Part shown: piece after piece, positions 7,781-16,198 of the stretch
Layout of the letters: each line of letters starts with the position of its first letter
Position numbering within the stretch: position 1 is the first letter of the stretch
Assembly (NCBI GenBank): GCA_003158255.1
Contig: PMIH01000193.1
Coordinates: forward strand, 1-34,934
From: Rhodocyclaceae bacterium
GTDB taxonomy: Bacteria > Pseudomonadota > Gammaproteobacteria > Burkholderiales > Rhodocyclaceae
Reading direction: 5' to 3'
Length of the DNA: 34,934 nucleotides
Made by a program: the position numbers and the translations under genes
The notes under the pieces: model-generated
Told to the model about the DNA's origin: nothing
Database searches by the model: none
Seen by the model: the letters and a program-made list of their open reading frames with translations, nothing else

Positions 7781-9783
7781 TAGGCGCCCATATTCCAGGT
7801 TGAACGGGAAGTGCCGGCGAAATTGACGGTAAATGAACTGGACAACGAAGCACCGGCAGCCGCAGCAGGTGAACCGGTGCCGACGTTAGCCTTGGCGTAG
7901 TCGTAGACCGGCGTCGTTGCCGCCGTAGCAGAGAAGGCGGTGGCATCGACCAACAGCGGATTGGTGTACTTGCTGTGGGTATCGACGCTTGCCTTCGACT
8001 GCCACCAGGCAAACGCACCGAAGGTGATCGAGTTGTAGCCAACACCGAATGGGCTTGCTCCCGCACTGCTGTAATAGTCGTTGTAATCGACAATGACGCC
8101 GCTGATCGCGCCAGCGACTTCACTGAAGATCAGTGGATCACCGGTGAAGCCGTAGACGATGTTGTTCTCAATGATGGAATTGGTGTTGCGGTTGACCCCG
8201 CTGGGCGAGGTGTTGTCCTGCAAATAGATGCCGTAGATGTTGGTGCTGCTGTAGGGTGACCCGCTAGCCGGCATGATGATCGTGTTGTTGGCAATTAGGC
8301 TGTTCTTCAAGCCGTGATACAGGATGGCGTGGGCATTGCCTTCCGAGTAGTCCCGGATGCTGATCCGGCAACCGGCCAAGATGTTGTTGTAGACTGAGGT
8401 ATGGTCAAGCGCGGCATAGTTGGTGCCTGAATCGCCGGAATTCTCCTCGTCGGCCAACATCAGGCACACGCTGTACTTGGCCAGACTGGCATCGCCGTTG
8501 ATGAAGTTGGCGGTATTGGGGGGATGATTGAAGATGAAATTGTTTCTGGCCGTATCGTAAGGCTGGTTGTCAAAGTACATGTTGACGCTCCAGTTGTCGT
8601 AGGCCATGTTCTGTTCAAAAAGGGCGTAGCCGCTGGAGACGCCGTTGGCGGAGCCATAGGAGAGGATGCCTTCGCCGCCATTCATGTGCACGATGTTGCC
8701 GCGGGCAACCGGGCGCAGGTTGGCATACCAGACCAGGGTGCCCGGCCAGCCGCCACCGGAGGCCGCATAGCCGTTGTTGCCGCGCGGCCAGTTGTCGAGG
8801 ACGTTGTGATAGATGTGGCTGGTCAGAACGGCGTTGTCGGTGTCGCCGGCGCCCTGGAAGGCCACGGCCGCCTTGCCATTGAACTTGATCTGACAGCTCT
8901 CGACGGTGATATGGCTGCCTTGGCCCCAGATGCCGTTGGAGCCGGAACCACGTATGGTCAGGCCCTTGAAGGTCAAGTAGTTCTGCCCCGCGAAGTAGAC
9001 ATGCTGCTGGGCTTCCTGCGTATTCGGGACGACGACGTCGGCAGTACTCGGGCTGGTAGTACCCAGGTCGGCGGTGATGGTGCCGGAACCCCGGTACCAA
9101 TTGCCACTACCGCTGGTGACGCTGGCAGCGGAACTCACTTGCTTGAGCGGGACTTCATTGACCACCACGGCCCGAGGGGTGAAGCTGACCGCGGCAGTCG
9201 AGACGGTGCCGCCGCTTAGCGTCCAAATGACCTTGGTCGAGCCGTCGACGATGACTTCGCCGTCGCCGTAGGCGCCAAAGGTGATCGGCTTGCCGGCACT
9301 GCCAGAGGCATAATTGCTCATGTCTATGCCTTCCCGATAGAGACCCTTGCGAATCAGAACGTTGTCCCCGGCCACGACGAGTGGCAGCGTCCTGCTGATG
9401 GTCCTGAAGGCCAAGGCAGCGCTCAAGCCGGTGTTGCTGTCACTGCCGTTCGTGCCGTCGACGTAGTAGGTCTTGCCCGTCGTCGAGGCGGCCACGGCCG
9501 GCGGATAGGTGCTTTGATTGAACAGCGTCCACGGACCCGTGATGCCGCTCACGTTGCCGCTGCCGATACTACCGCTGCCGCCGCTACTGGTTGTGCTTCC
9601 GGTGCTGCTACCGCTGCTGGTCGTACTTCCGGTGCTGCTACCGCTGCTACTGGCGTTGTTAGTCCCACTGCTGCTTCCAACAACATTGCTGGAATCTCCA
9701 CCTCCACCGCCGCCGCAGGCGACAAGCACGATAGTCAGAGAAGAGACTAGAACGAAAGTTCGGGTTCTTCCACTGGCTGTCAT
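7777..9783 (-). CDS. Lipoprotein with right-handed parallel beta-helix (paralogue 1)
   Basis: A 668-residue predicted lipoprotein. The signal peptide ends in lipobox LVAC with lipidated Cys23, followed directly by a Gly run. Residues ~29-75 are a low-complexity Ser/Gly/Thr linker encoded partly by 30-bp DNA repeats. The rest is a beta-helix domain matching the downstream paralogue (shared stretches include RGSGSNGIWGQGSHITV and NWPRGNNGY). It probably sits on the outer membrane or cell surface, where it could bind or trim the EPS; no active site can be named. ATG start, 88 nt after the ligase-like gene, one of the larger gaps in this operon, so a local promoter is possible but not clear. Confidence 0.85.
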   Translation of the reverse strand: MTASGRTRTFVLVSSLTIVLVACGGGGGGDSSNVVGSSSGTNNASSSGSSTGSTTSSGSSTGSTTSSGGSGSIGSGNVSGITGPWTLFNQSTYPPAVAASTTGKTYYVDGTNGSDSNTGLSAALAFRTISRTLPLVVAGDNVLIRKGLYREGIDMSNYASGSAGKPITFGAYGDGEVIVDGSTKVIWTLSGGTVSTAAVSFTPRAVVVNEVPLKQVSSAASVTSGSGNWYRGSGTITADLGTTSPSTADVVVPNTQEAQQHVYFAGQNYLTFKGLTIRGSGSNGIWGQGSHITVESCQIKFNGKAAVAFQGAGDTDNAVLTSHIYHNVLDNWPRGNNGYAASGGGWPGTLVWYANLRPVARGNIVHMNGGEGILSYGSANGVSSGYALFEQNMAYDNWSVNMYFDNQPYDTARNNFIFNHPPNTANFINGDASLAKYSVCLMLADEENSGDSGTNYAALDHTSVYNNILAGCRISIRDYSEGNAHAILYHGLKNSLIANNTIIMPASGSPYSSTNIYGIYLQDNTSPSGVNRNTNSIIENNIVYGFTGDPLIFSEVAGAISGVIVDYNDYYSSAGASPFGVGYNSITFGAFAWWQSKASVDTHSKYTNPLLVDATAFSATAATTPVYDYAKANVGTGSPAAAAGASLSSSFTVNFAGTSRSTWNMGAY
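9588..9647. repeat. Two tandem 30-bp repeats in the lipoprotein linker
   Basis: Bases 9588-9617 and 9618-9647 are direct 30-bp copies differing at two positions. They encode alternating Ser/Thr/Gly in the linker between the lipid anchor and the beta-helix domain. Partial copies extend to either side. The unit is a multiple of three, so copy-number change would lengthen or shorten the tether without breaking the frame. Confidence 0.85.
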
Positions 9784-9871
9784 TGGGAGTCGCTCAGTTC
9801 ATTGAATGGGGCCGATGGGACGACCAAAACGTCGCCTTGGGCAGGCCATGCAATTGTACGGCGATCATATG

Positions 9872-11233
9872 TCACGACTTTGACTGTCGTTTATCAACGA
9901 CGGCAGATTGGATGCTCAGCCCCTGCACCGCGTTCACTGGTGGTGGCACAAGTGCCGTTTGCCTTTCAAGTTCTAGCGTGTAGTACCGGGCGACTAGCCC
10001 CGACAAGATCCAGAAATTCCCCATGACTTCGCCGTTGAAAAACCGACTACCAAACAGATTGGCAAGAATTGCCGCGATTACCGAAATCTGAAATGCAGTA
10101 CCAAGGGACTTTGCTTCTTCCGATGTATTGACTTGCTCAACCTTTCGACTGAGATTCAAGAGACTACCTAACAATATCACGAGCACAATCAAGCCTTGCA
10201 CGCCCATTTCGGTGGTGACGAGGATATAGCCGTTGTGGGCATCGAACTTGTTATAGCCCGGCACATACCTCCCCATTTCCCGCGGGAAATGGTTGAGCCC
10301 AATTCCCCATGGCCGTTCCGCGATCATTTGACTGGCGCCTTCCCAGATGATGAAGCGGCTTTCCGTACTCTCATCCAATTTCTTCTCGCCTTGTTCGTCG
10401 GTTTGCTCCGTCATGGTGAGGCGGTCGACCACGCCTTCCGGCACCCACACATCGTAGTTGAGGATGGCCATGGTCAGCAGCACGCCGAGGAACAGATGCC
10501 CGCGCAACATTCTTAGAAGCAGCAGGATGGCGAGAATGAAATAGGCTTGGCGCGAGTAGGTGAAGAACGCGGCGAAGACGCCGAAAATACCGAAGGCCAG
10601 GGCGGCGAGGCGTACCGTGACGGCTGACTTTCGGTACAGGGCCAGGGAGATGAACAATGGAACGAAGATGACGAAAAATGCCGCAGCAAGATTGGAGCCG
10701 CTAGAGTCGACCGCGAACGGTCCGCCGGCGCGGCGGCTCTCGTTGTAGACCCCAAGGCCATAGTCGAGTGCCTGACGGAAAGCATGTACGGAAACAATCA
10801 GGGTTACGAACAGGATAGCGCCCAACAGAAAGCGAATGCTCTTGACATCGCGCACGCCATGGTAGAAGAGGAAGTAGAACAGCATGTAGAAAATTCCGCT
10901 CTTGAGCGCCGTAAGGTCTTCGGGCATCCTTGAGCCATCGTACAATTGACCAATCAGGAACGACAGCGTCAGAACGGCAAAGAACGACAGAAATATCCCC
11001 TTGAGTGGCGTTGGCGATTCGGTGCTCGACTTGCGAACGAGAATCATCAACAACGCGAACAGGAACATCGTGTTGATCAGATTGAGCCCCTTGATGTCAA
11101 TGACGACGGGGTAGTGATTCTGATAGGGGATATAGATGATGATTGCGGCCAGCAACAGATTAAGAACCGTTACGGCGGAACGAGGTGATGCTGGGTTTGA
11201 CCGATTATGAGAGTCGAGGGAAATATTCGTCAT
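9872..11233 (-). CDS. O-antigen ligase / Wzy-like polysaccharide polymerase
   Basis: A 453-residue multi-pass inner-membrane protein with about 11-12 hydrophobic segments. It has the Wzy_C / O-antigen-ligase signature: a periplasmic loop with RFIIWEGASQMI (~293-304), RPWGIGLNHF (~307-316) and DAHNGYILV (331-339, including the usual catalytic-site His333). An Arg-containing YSRQAY lies at ~226-231. Such proteins polymerise lipid-linked repeat units or transfer glycans to an acceptor; ligase and polymerase cannot be told apart by sequence. As the only such gene here, next to a flippase and Wzz-like protein, it is most likely the EPS polymerase. Its ATG overlaps the stop of the asparagine-synthase gene by 4 nt (ATGA). 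Confidence 0.85.
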   Translation of the reverse strand: MTNISLDSHNRSNPASPRSAVTVLNLLLAAIIIYIPYQNHYPVVIDIKGLNLINTMFLFALLMILVRKSSTESPTPLKGIFLSFFAVLTLSFLIGQLYDGSRMPEDLTALKSGIFYMLFYFLFYHGVRDVKSIRFLLGAILFVTLIVSVHAFRQALDYGLGVYNESRRAGGPFAVDSSGSNLAAAFFVIFVPLFISLALYRKSAVTVRLAALAFGIFGVFAAFFTYSRQAYFILAILLLLRMLRGHLFLGVLLTMAILNYDVWVPEGVVDRLTMTEQTDEQGEKKLDESTESRFIIWEGASQMIAERPWGIGLNHFPREMGRYVPGYNKFDAHNGYILVTTEMGVQGLIVLVILLGSLLNLSRKVEQVNTSEEAKSLGTAFQISVIAAILANLFGSRFFNGEVMGNFWILSGLVARYYTLELERQTALVPPPVNAVQGLSIQSAVVDKRQSKS

Positions 11234-13128
11234 TTCGCACCACCGACAGTCAGCCGACCGGAACCGCGCCGATCCAGATAGTTACGCGCCCACATTTCAT
11301 AGGTCAGAACTAGCCAGAGCAGTTCGCTGAAATCCTGCAACCCGGACAAGTGGCGCTCATAGCAAGCCCTGACGCCTTCCACATTGAAGATGCCACGTTG
11401 CCGGAATGAGCGGTCGGCAAGCAGGTCGAGCATCAATGGTTTCAGGTCAGCGCGGAACCATTTGGCCAATGGAATCCCGAATCCCTGCTTGCGCTTCTGT
11501 AGGCATTCGGCCGGCAACAAATCGGCCGCGACTTTCTTGAGTAGATATTTGCCGACTCGACCGTTGTTTTTGAGTGGGAACGGCAACCGTGCGCAAAACT
11601 CGAGCAGGACATGGTCCAATAGGGGCGCTCTGGCCTCAAGGGAATTGGCCATTGTCATGCGGTCCACCTTGACGAGGATGTCATCAACCAGGTAAGTGTC
11701 CATGTCGCCGGAAAGAATTCGCTCCATTTCCTCATCGATATCGGTACGCCCGAAATGGTCGCGAATACGCGCGTAGGGGTCTAGGCCGGCAACGTCCGCC
11801 GACAGCAGTGGGTTGACGTCGGCCGCGGTGCTCAGGGCGACGCCGGACAAGTAACGTTCTGGATAGGGCAGCGCCATGCGGTCGGCAATGCGCTGTAGCC
11901 GGATTCCCAGACTTCCGCCTGCCGCAGTACCGGCGAGTGAAAGCGCCGGACCGGCCATGCCGAGGGACAGGCGGGCCATTTTCCTGAGCTGCATGTATTT
12001 CCGGTAGCGCTCGTAGCCGGCAAAGCCTTCGTCGCCGCCGTCACCGGACAAAACCATTTTCACATGCGCCACTGCCATCCGCGAGACGATAAAGGTCGGG
12101 ATCGACGAGGCATCGCCGAACGGTTCGTCGCAATACCAGGCGAGGTCCTCGACCATGCCGATCGCGTCCGGCGTTACGACCAGTTCGTGATGCTCGGCGC
12201 CGATATGCTCGGCGATGCGACGGGCGTCGGGAATCTCGTTGAAAGCGTCTTCATTGAAACCGATCGTGAAGGTCTTCACCGGGCTCGACAGATGTCGTGC
12301 CATCAGCGCCGCGACGACGCTGGAATCAATGCCGCCGCTGAGAAAGGCGCCGAACGGCACATCGCTGACCAGTCGCAGGCGCACTGCCTCGTCGAGATGC
12401 TCCCTCAACCGGCGACTGAGCGTAGCTTCGTCATCTTGCCACTTCGGCCTGAAGTCGAGCTTCCAATAGCGCTGGGTGGCGACCGTGCCGCGTTCGAAGA
12501 CGAGGTAGTGGGCCGGCGGCAGCTTAAGTACATCATCGTAGATTGTTCCGGGAGCCGGGACGTAGCCGAGCGAAAAGTATTCCCGCGTGGCACTCTTCGA
12601 GACCGTCGGCGCGAAGCCGGGTACCGCGAACATGGACTTCAATTCCGAGGCGAATGCCAGATAGCCGTCGGCGGTACGCGTGTAGTAAAGCGGCTTCTTG
12701 CCCAGCCGATCGCGCGCCAGCACCAGCCGGTTGCGGGCAAGATCGAGGATGGCGATGCCGAACATCCCGCGCAGCTTGCTGAAGCATTGATCGCCATATT
12801 GTTCGTAGGCATGGACGATGCACTCGGTGTCGGAATTCGTATAGAACGAATGTCCGCACTGCTGAAGTTCCCGACGCAATTCCTTGAAGTTGTATATCTC
12901 GCCGTTGAAGACGATCCAGATCGACTTATCCTCGTTGTGGATGGGCTGGTGGCCACCGGCAAGGTCGATGATGCTCAGGCGACGCATGCCTATCTGCGCT
13001 TGCCTGTCGGCATAGATGCCCTGGTCGTCGGGGCCGCGATGCACGATCAGTTGGCACATTGCCTCGGCGATGGGCGCATCGGGCAGCGGTCTTTCCTGTA
13101 AGGATGCGATTCCTGCTATTCCACACAC
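11230..13128 (-). CDS. Glutamine-hydrolysing asparagine-synthase-like amidotransferase (exosortase-A type)
   Basis: A 632-residue AsnB-type enzyme. The class-II glutaminase domain is complete: Cys2 nucleophile in MCGIAGI, R50-L-S-I-I-D, N75-G-E, and Asp100. The synthetase domain has the PP-loop SGGIDSS (264-270) and SGDGGDEGFAGY further on. In EPS loci of this type the enzyme is thought to amidate a sugar acid or other carboxylate, rather than to make free asparagine. The start is a GTG; it is the only in-frame start before an upstream stop, and it places the catalytic Cys directly after the initiator Met as this family requires. The GT4 gene upstream ends 32 nt away. Confidence 0.92.
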   Translation of the reverse strand: MCGIAGIASLQERPLPDAPIAEAMCQLIVHRGPDDQGIYADRQAQIGMRRLSIIDLAGGHQPIHNEDKSIWIVFNGEIYNFKELRRELQQCGHSFYTNSDTECIVHAYEQYGDQCFSKLRGMFGIAILDLARNRLVLARDRLGKKPLYYTRTADGYLAFASELKSMFAVPGFAPTVSKSATREYFSLGYVPAPGTIYDDVLKLPPAHYLVFERGTVATQRYWKLDFRPKWQDDEATLSRRLREHLDEAVRLRLVSDVPFGAFLSGGIDSSVVAALMARHLSSPVKTFTIGFNEDAFNEIPDARRIAEHIGAEHHELVVTPDAIGMVEDLAWYCDEPFGDASSIPTFIVSRMAVAHVKMVLSGDGGDEGFAGYERYRKYMQLRKMARLSLGMAGPALSLAGTAAGGSLGIRLQRIADRMALPYPERYLSGVALSTAADVNPLLSADVAGLDPYARIRDHFGRTDIDEEMERILSGDMDTYLVDDILVKVDRMTMANSLEARAPLLDHVLLEFCARLPFPLKNNGRVGKYLLKKVAADLLPAECLQKRKQGFGIPLAKWFRADLKPLMLDLLADRSFRQRGIFNVEGVRACYERHLSGLQDFSELLWLVLTYEMWARNYLDRRGSGRLTVGGAK

Positions 13129-13160
13129 AACATCAGTCCTTCATGAGTTGGCCGTTCGGA

Positions 13161-14342
13161 TCAACCGGCCTTGAATTCGTGCGTGGCGTTGAAGCCGTAG
13201 CACGTGATCAGTTTCTTGGTGACTGCTTCGAGAGAAGCGGTCGAGACGATGCGCTGCTGCGCCTTTTCGCCCATGGCACGGAGTGCCGGCGCGCCAGCAG
13301 CGGCGGCAAGCGCAAGGCAGCGCGCGAGGTCATCTCCGTCTCCAGGCTCGAAGAGCCAGCCCGTTTCGCCGGGAACGACGAAATCCTCGGTGCCGCTGAT
13401 TCTCGAACCGATGACGGGCAAGCCGGCTGCCATGTATTCGAGCAGCGAGTTCGACAAGCCTTCGGCAAGGGAGGTCAACAAGCCAAAATCGGCAATGGCC
13501 AAGTAGCGCGCGATGTCGTTGCTGTGCCCTGCGAAAACAACCTGCGTGCCGATACCCATTCGGTTCGCCACTTCGGTCAAATGTTGCCGCAGAACGCCAT
13601 CGCCGACCAGGACCAGTTTCGCGTCGGTACGTCTTGCAAAGGTCTCGGCCCAGGCGTTAAGCAATGACTCATGGTTTTTTTCGGGCGCTAGGCGGCCGAC
13701 AAATATGCCGACAATTTCGGCCGCGCCACACAGTTGTGCCCGGAGTTCGTGGTCGCGCCCAACGCGCGTGAAGCGACCGACATCAACGCCGTTGGGGAGT
13801 ACCAGTGTGCGGGTGGGATCGAAGCCGCGGTCGATCAGGGTCTGACGAATCCGTTCGCTCGTTGCCTGGATCAGCGTCGCCTGCCTGATGGCCAATTTCC
13901 GCAGCCGGGCGCCGAAGTTGGGATGTGGATCGAGAATCCCTCCCACCAGTTCCCGCATGCCGGTCAACTTCACAACAACCGGCTTGCCCAGCAGTTTCCC
14001 CATAATCGCCGCGACGGACGCCATGTTGTGCGCGATATGCGCATGAATTACTTGGTAGTCTCGACGGTGCGCGAACAGGAACCAGGCAAGCTTCGCCAAC
14101 ATGATGACGCCACCGAGGACCCGCATCCTGGGATAGGTGATGCGCATGACATCGAGGCGGTCGACATGCTCGCGCTCGGCTTGCGGTCCTTCTGCAACCC
14201 TGGGTACGACGACCAACACTTGAACACCGCCATCACTGAGGCGGCCGCCAAGCGTGAGCACCTGACTTTCGGCGCCGCCCCCACCGTACGCCGGGAACTT
14301 GGCCTCCAATACCATGACGACCGAACGCGGAGAATCAGCCAT
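13161..14342 (-). CDS. GT4-family glycosyltransferase
   Basis: A 393-residue GT-B fold glycosyltransferase, cytoplasmic or membrane-peripheral, that adds one sugar to the lipid-linked EPS repeat unit. The N-terminal Rossmann half has the Gly-rich loop YGGGGAESQ (~19-27). The C-terminal nucleotide-sugar half has VGRLAPEKN (~215-223), LVGDG (~245-249) and the E-x7-E motif (Glu294 and Glu302 in AEGLSNSLLEY). Donor and acceptor cannot be predicted. ATG start, overlapping the upstream asparagine-synthase-like gene by 8 nt. Confidence 0.9.
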   Translation of the reverse strand: MADSPRSVVMVLEAKFPAYGGGGAESQVLTLGGRLSDGGVQVLVVVPRVAEGPQAEREHVDRLDVMRITYPRMRVLGGVIMLAKLAWFLFAHRRDYQVIHAHIAHNMASVAAIMGKLLGKPVVVKLTGMRELVGGILDPHPNFGARLRKLAIRQATLIQATSERIRQTLIDRGFDPTRTLVLPNGVDVGRFTRVGRDHELRAQLCGAAEIVGIFVGRLAPEKNHESLLNAWAETFARRTDAKLVLVGDGVLRQHLTEVANRMGIGTQVVFAGHSNDIARYLAIADFGLLTSLAEGLSNSLLEYMAAGLPVIGSRISGTEDFVVPGETGWLFEPGDGDDLARCLALAAAAGAPALRAMGEKAQQRIVSTASLEAVTKKLITCYGFNATHEFKAG

Positions 14343-16191
14343 GATGGTCGAAATACTCGCGGTGCCAAAGCTCCAGCATCAGCAGGCGGAAGATGTCCGG
14401 CGCGTGATCCCACAGGTTGCGCTCGTGCCGATCGATCAGATCGCGGACGAATTCCGGATTGAAGTAGCCCCGGCTTTGGGCGCGCTCCGACAGGACGACG
14501 TCGTTGATCAACTCGCGGAGTTGTCCCTCGCGGCGCATCCATACCGCAATGGGCAAACCGAATCCCTGTTTCTTCTTCTTCCGGATTTCCAGCGGCAGAA
14601 TTTCTTCCATTGCCAGCTTGAACAGATAGCGTTTCTTAAGACCCTTGACCTTGAAGTGATCCGGAAGTCGACCGGTGTATTCGACCAGGCCGCGATCGAT
14701 ATAGGGGAATGCCACGTCGATGCCGGCCACGTTTGCGGAGCGGATGACTTTGACGAGATCGCTTTCGGCGATGGTCATCTTCAGATCAACGTACATCAAG
14801 CGGTGCAATTCGCTCTTGGTTTGAGCGCGGGCATAGACATCGCGCTGGAATTGCAGCGAATCGTCACGTTTTATGGCATTGCGAAAATCCGGACTGAGCA
14901 GTTCGTCGAAGTGCGTCGACGCGAACGCGTCGTCGCTGTAGAAGCGGTCGGGATTAGGCATTGCGCCACGGTGGATCATGTTTCGCACACGGTTTGCGGC
15001 GTGCAGGTCGACTGCGGACAGGGCGCCCGCTAACAGAGAGCCAGCCGCCCGCAACGGCGCTGGTGAGTTGTGGTACCAGTTGAAGACTTGATCCTTGGCG
15101 TAGCGTTCGTTGCCGCCGAATATTTCGTCACCGCCGTCGCCGGCGATAAGCAGTTCCTTGCCTTCCTCGCGCGCGAAGTCCGCGCAATAGAAAGAAGGGA
15201 TGGCCGACGAGTTTCCGAAGGGTTCATCGAAGCCCTTCACCAGCCGTGAAATGATGGCGACCGTGTCCTTTTCACCGACCAGGCGTTCGTGCGCATTGAG
15301 GCCGAAGTGTTGCGAAGCGATACGGGAATAGGACAACTCGTCATAGCCGTCCTCGGCAAACCCGATCGAAAAGCTGTCGACAGGCATACCGCGGGTACTG
15401 CGAGCGAGGATGCCGGAAATGCTTGAACTGTCGGTGCCGCCACTCAAGAACGTTCCCCAGCGTGTGGATTCCCCCGGGCGGTAGTCGCGCACTGTTTCGA
15501 CGATTTGGTCATGCAATTCCTTCGTCCGGGTTGCATCGTCGCCAACGAGATCTTCCTCGTAGGGGGCATCCCACAGACGGCGCGTAGTAGTCTTGCCGAC
15601 GCGGCCCTCGAGACAGGAACCGGGTTCCAGTTTTGCCACACCCGTGATGGCGCTGCGTGGCGATGGGATGTAGGCGAAGTTGAGGTAGTGGTAAAGCGCA
15701 ACCGGGTCGATCGTTGGTGTTTCCCTCAAGGCAGCGAGGATCAGCCGCAGATCGCTCGCGCACAGGAGCTTGGTCGGCGTGGAATAGTAGAAAACGGAGT
15801 AGGTGCGAAATGGATCGGTGTATGCGGTGAGTGTGCGCGCCCGCGTGTCCCAGAACGCGAATACGTAACGACCCCGACGGCTGTCGGCGCGCCATTCGCG
15901 GTTGCCAAGCCAGGAACGTAGGCCGGCATCTGCGCTCGCAGCCGGGTCGGCGCTCGCTCCGCCCTGTTCCGGTTCACGCGCCAAGCCGATGCCGCCCCGA
16001 CTGCCATCGACTGCGCAGCGTACATCGCCGCTATAGACGATCGATATTCCAGGGGCCGGCGCGACAAAAGTCAGCCGTGGTGGTACGCCACGCCAGCTCG
16101 GCCAGCGCGACGGGTCCATGACACGCTCCGGCAGGGACGAGTTGGCCTCGTCTGAAATGCAGATCAAAAAGTCTCCCAGCGCAGTGGACAT
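14335..16191 (-). CDS. Asparagine-synthase-like protein lacking the glutaminase cysteine
   Basis: A 618-residue second AsnB relative. The synthetase half is intact, with PP-loop SGGTDSS (250-256) and a later IAGDGGDEIFGGNERY. The N-terminal ~200 residues are a degenerate Ntn-glutaminase domain: the protein begins MSTALGDF with no Cys2, and the usual NGE motif is not recognisable. It should not hydrolyse glutamine by the normal route. It may use free ammonia or an amine donor, or work with the intact paralogue two genes downstream. By analogy with asparagine-synthase-like O-antigen enzymes, a sugar carboxylate is a plausible substrate (inference). ATG start, 7 nt after the upstream GT stop. 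Confidence 0.85.
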   Translation of the reverse strand: MSTALGDFLICISDEANSSLPERVMDPSRWPSWRGVPPRLTFVAPAPGISIVYSGDVRCAVDGSRGGIGLAREPEQGGASADPAASADAGLRSWLGNREWRADSRRGRYVFAFWDTRARTLTAYTDPFRTYSVFYYSTPTKLLCASDLRLILAALRETPTIDPVALYHYLNFAYIPSPRSAITGVAKLEPGSCLEGRVGKTTTRRLWDAPYEEDLVGDDATRTKELHDQIVETVRDYRPGESTRWGTFLSGGTDSSSISGILARSTRGMPVDSFSIGFAEDGYDELSYSRIASQHFGLNAHERLVGEKDTVAIISRLVKGFDEPFGNSSAIPSFYCADFAREEGKELLIAGDGGDEIFGGNERYAKDQVFNWYHNSPAPLRAAGSLLAGALSAVDLHAANRVRNMIHRGAMPNPDRFYSDDAFASTHFDELLSPDFRNAIKRDDSLQFQRDVYARAQTKSELHRLMYVDLKMTIAESDLVKVIRSANVAGIDVAFPYIDRGLVEYTGRLPDHFKVKGLKKRYLFKLAMEEILPLEIRKKKKQGFGLPIAVWMRREGQLRELINDVVLSERAQSRGYFNPEFVRDLIDRHERNLWDHAPDIFRLLMLELWHREYFDHHG

Positions 16192-16198
16192 GCTCGCC

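Noticed and set aside
9945-9970. TGGCAC...TTGC resembling a sigma-54 promoter, of interest because PEP-CTERM EPS loci can be RpoN-regulated
   Set aside because: The spacing between the two halves is too long for a -24/-12 element, and the site lies within the coding sequence of the ligase-like gene.
12064-13101. A 345-codon plus-strand open frame over the asparagine-synthase gene
   Set aside because: The minus-strand protein has complete catalytic motifs; the plus-strand translation has none and arises from GC-rich third-codon bias.
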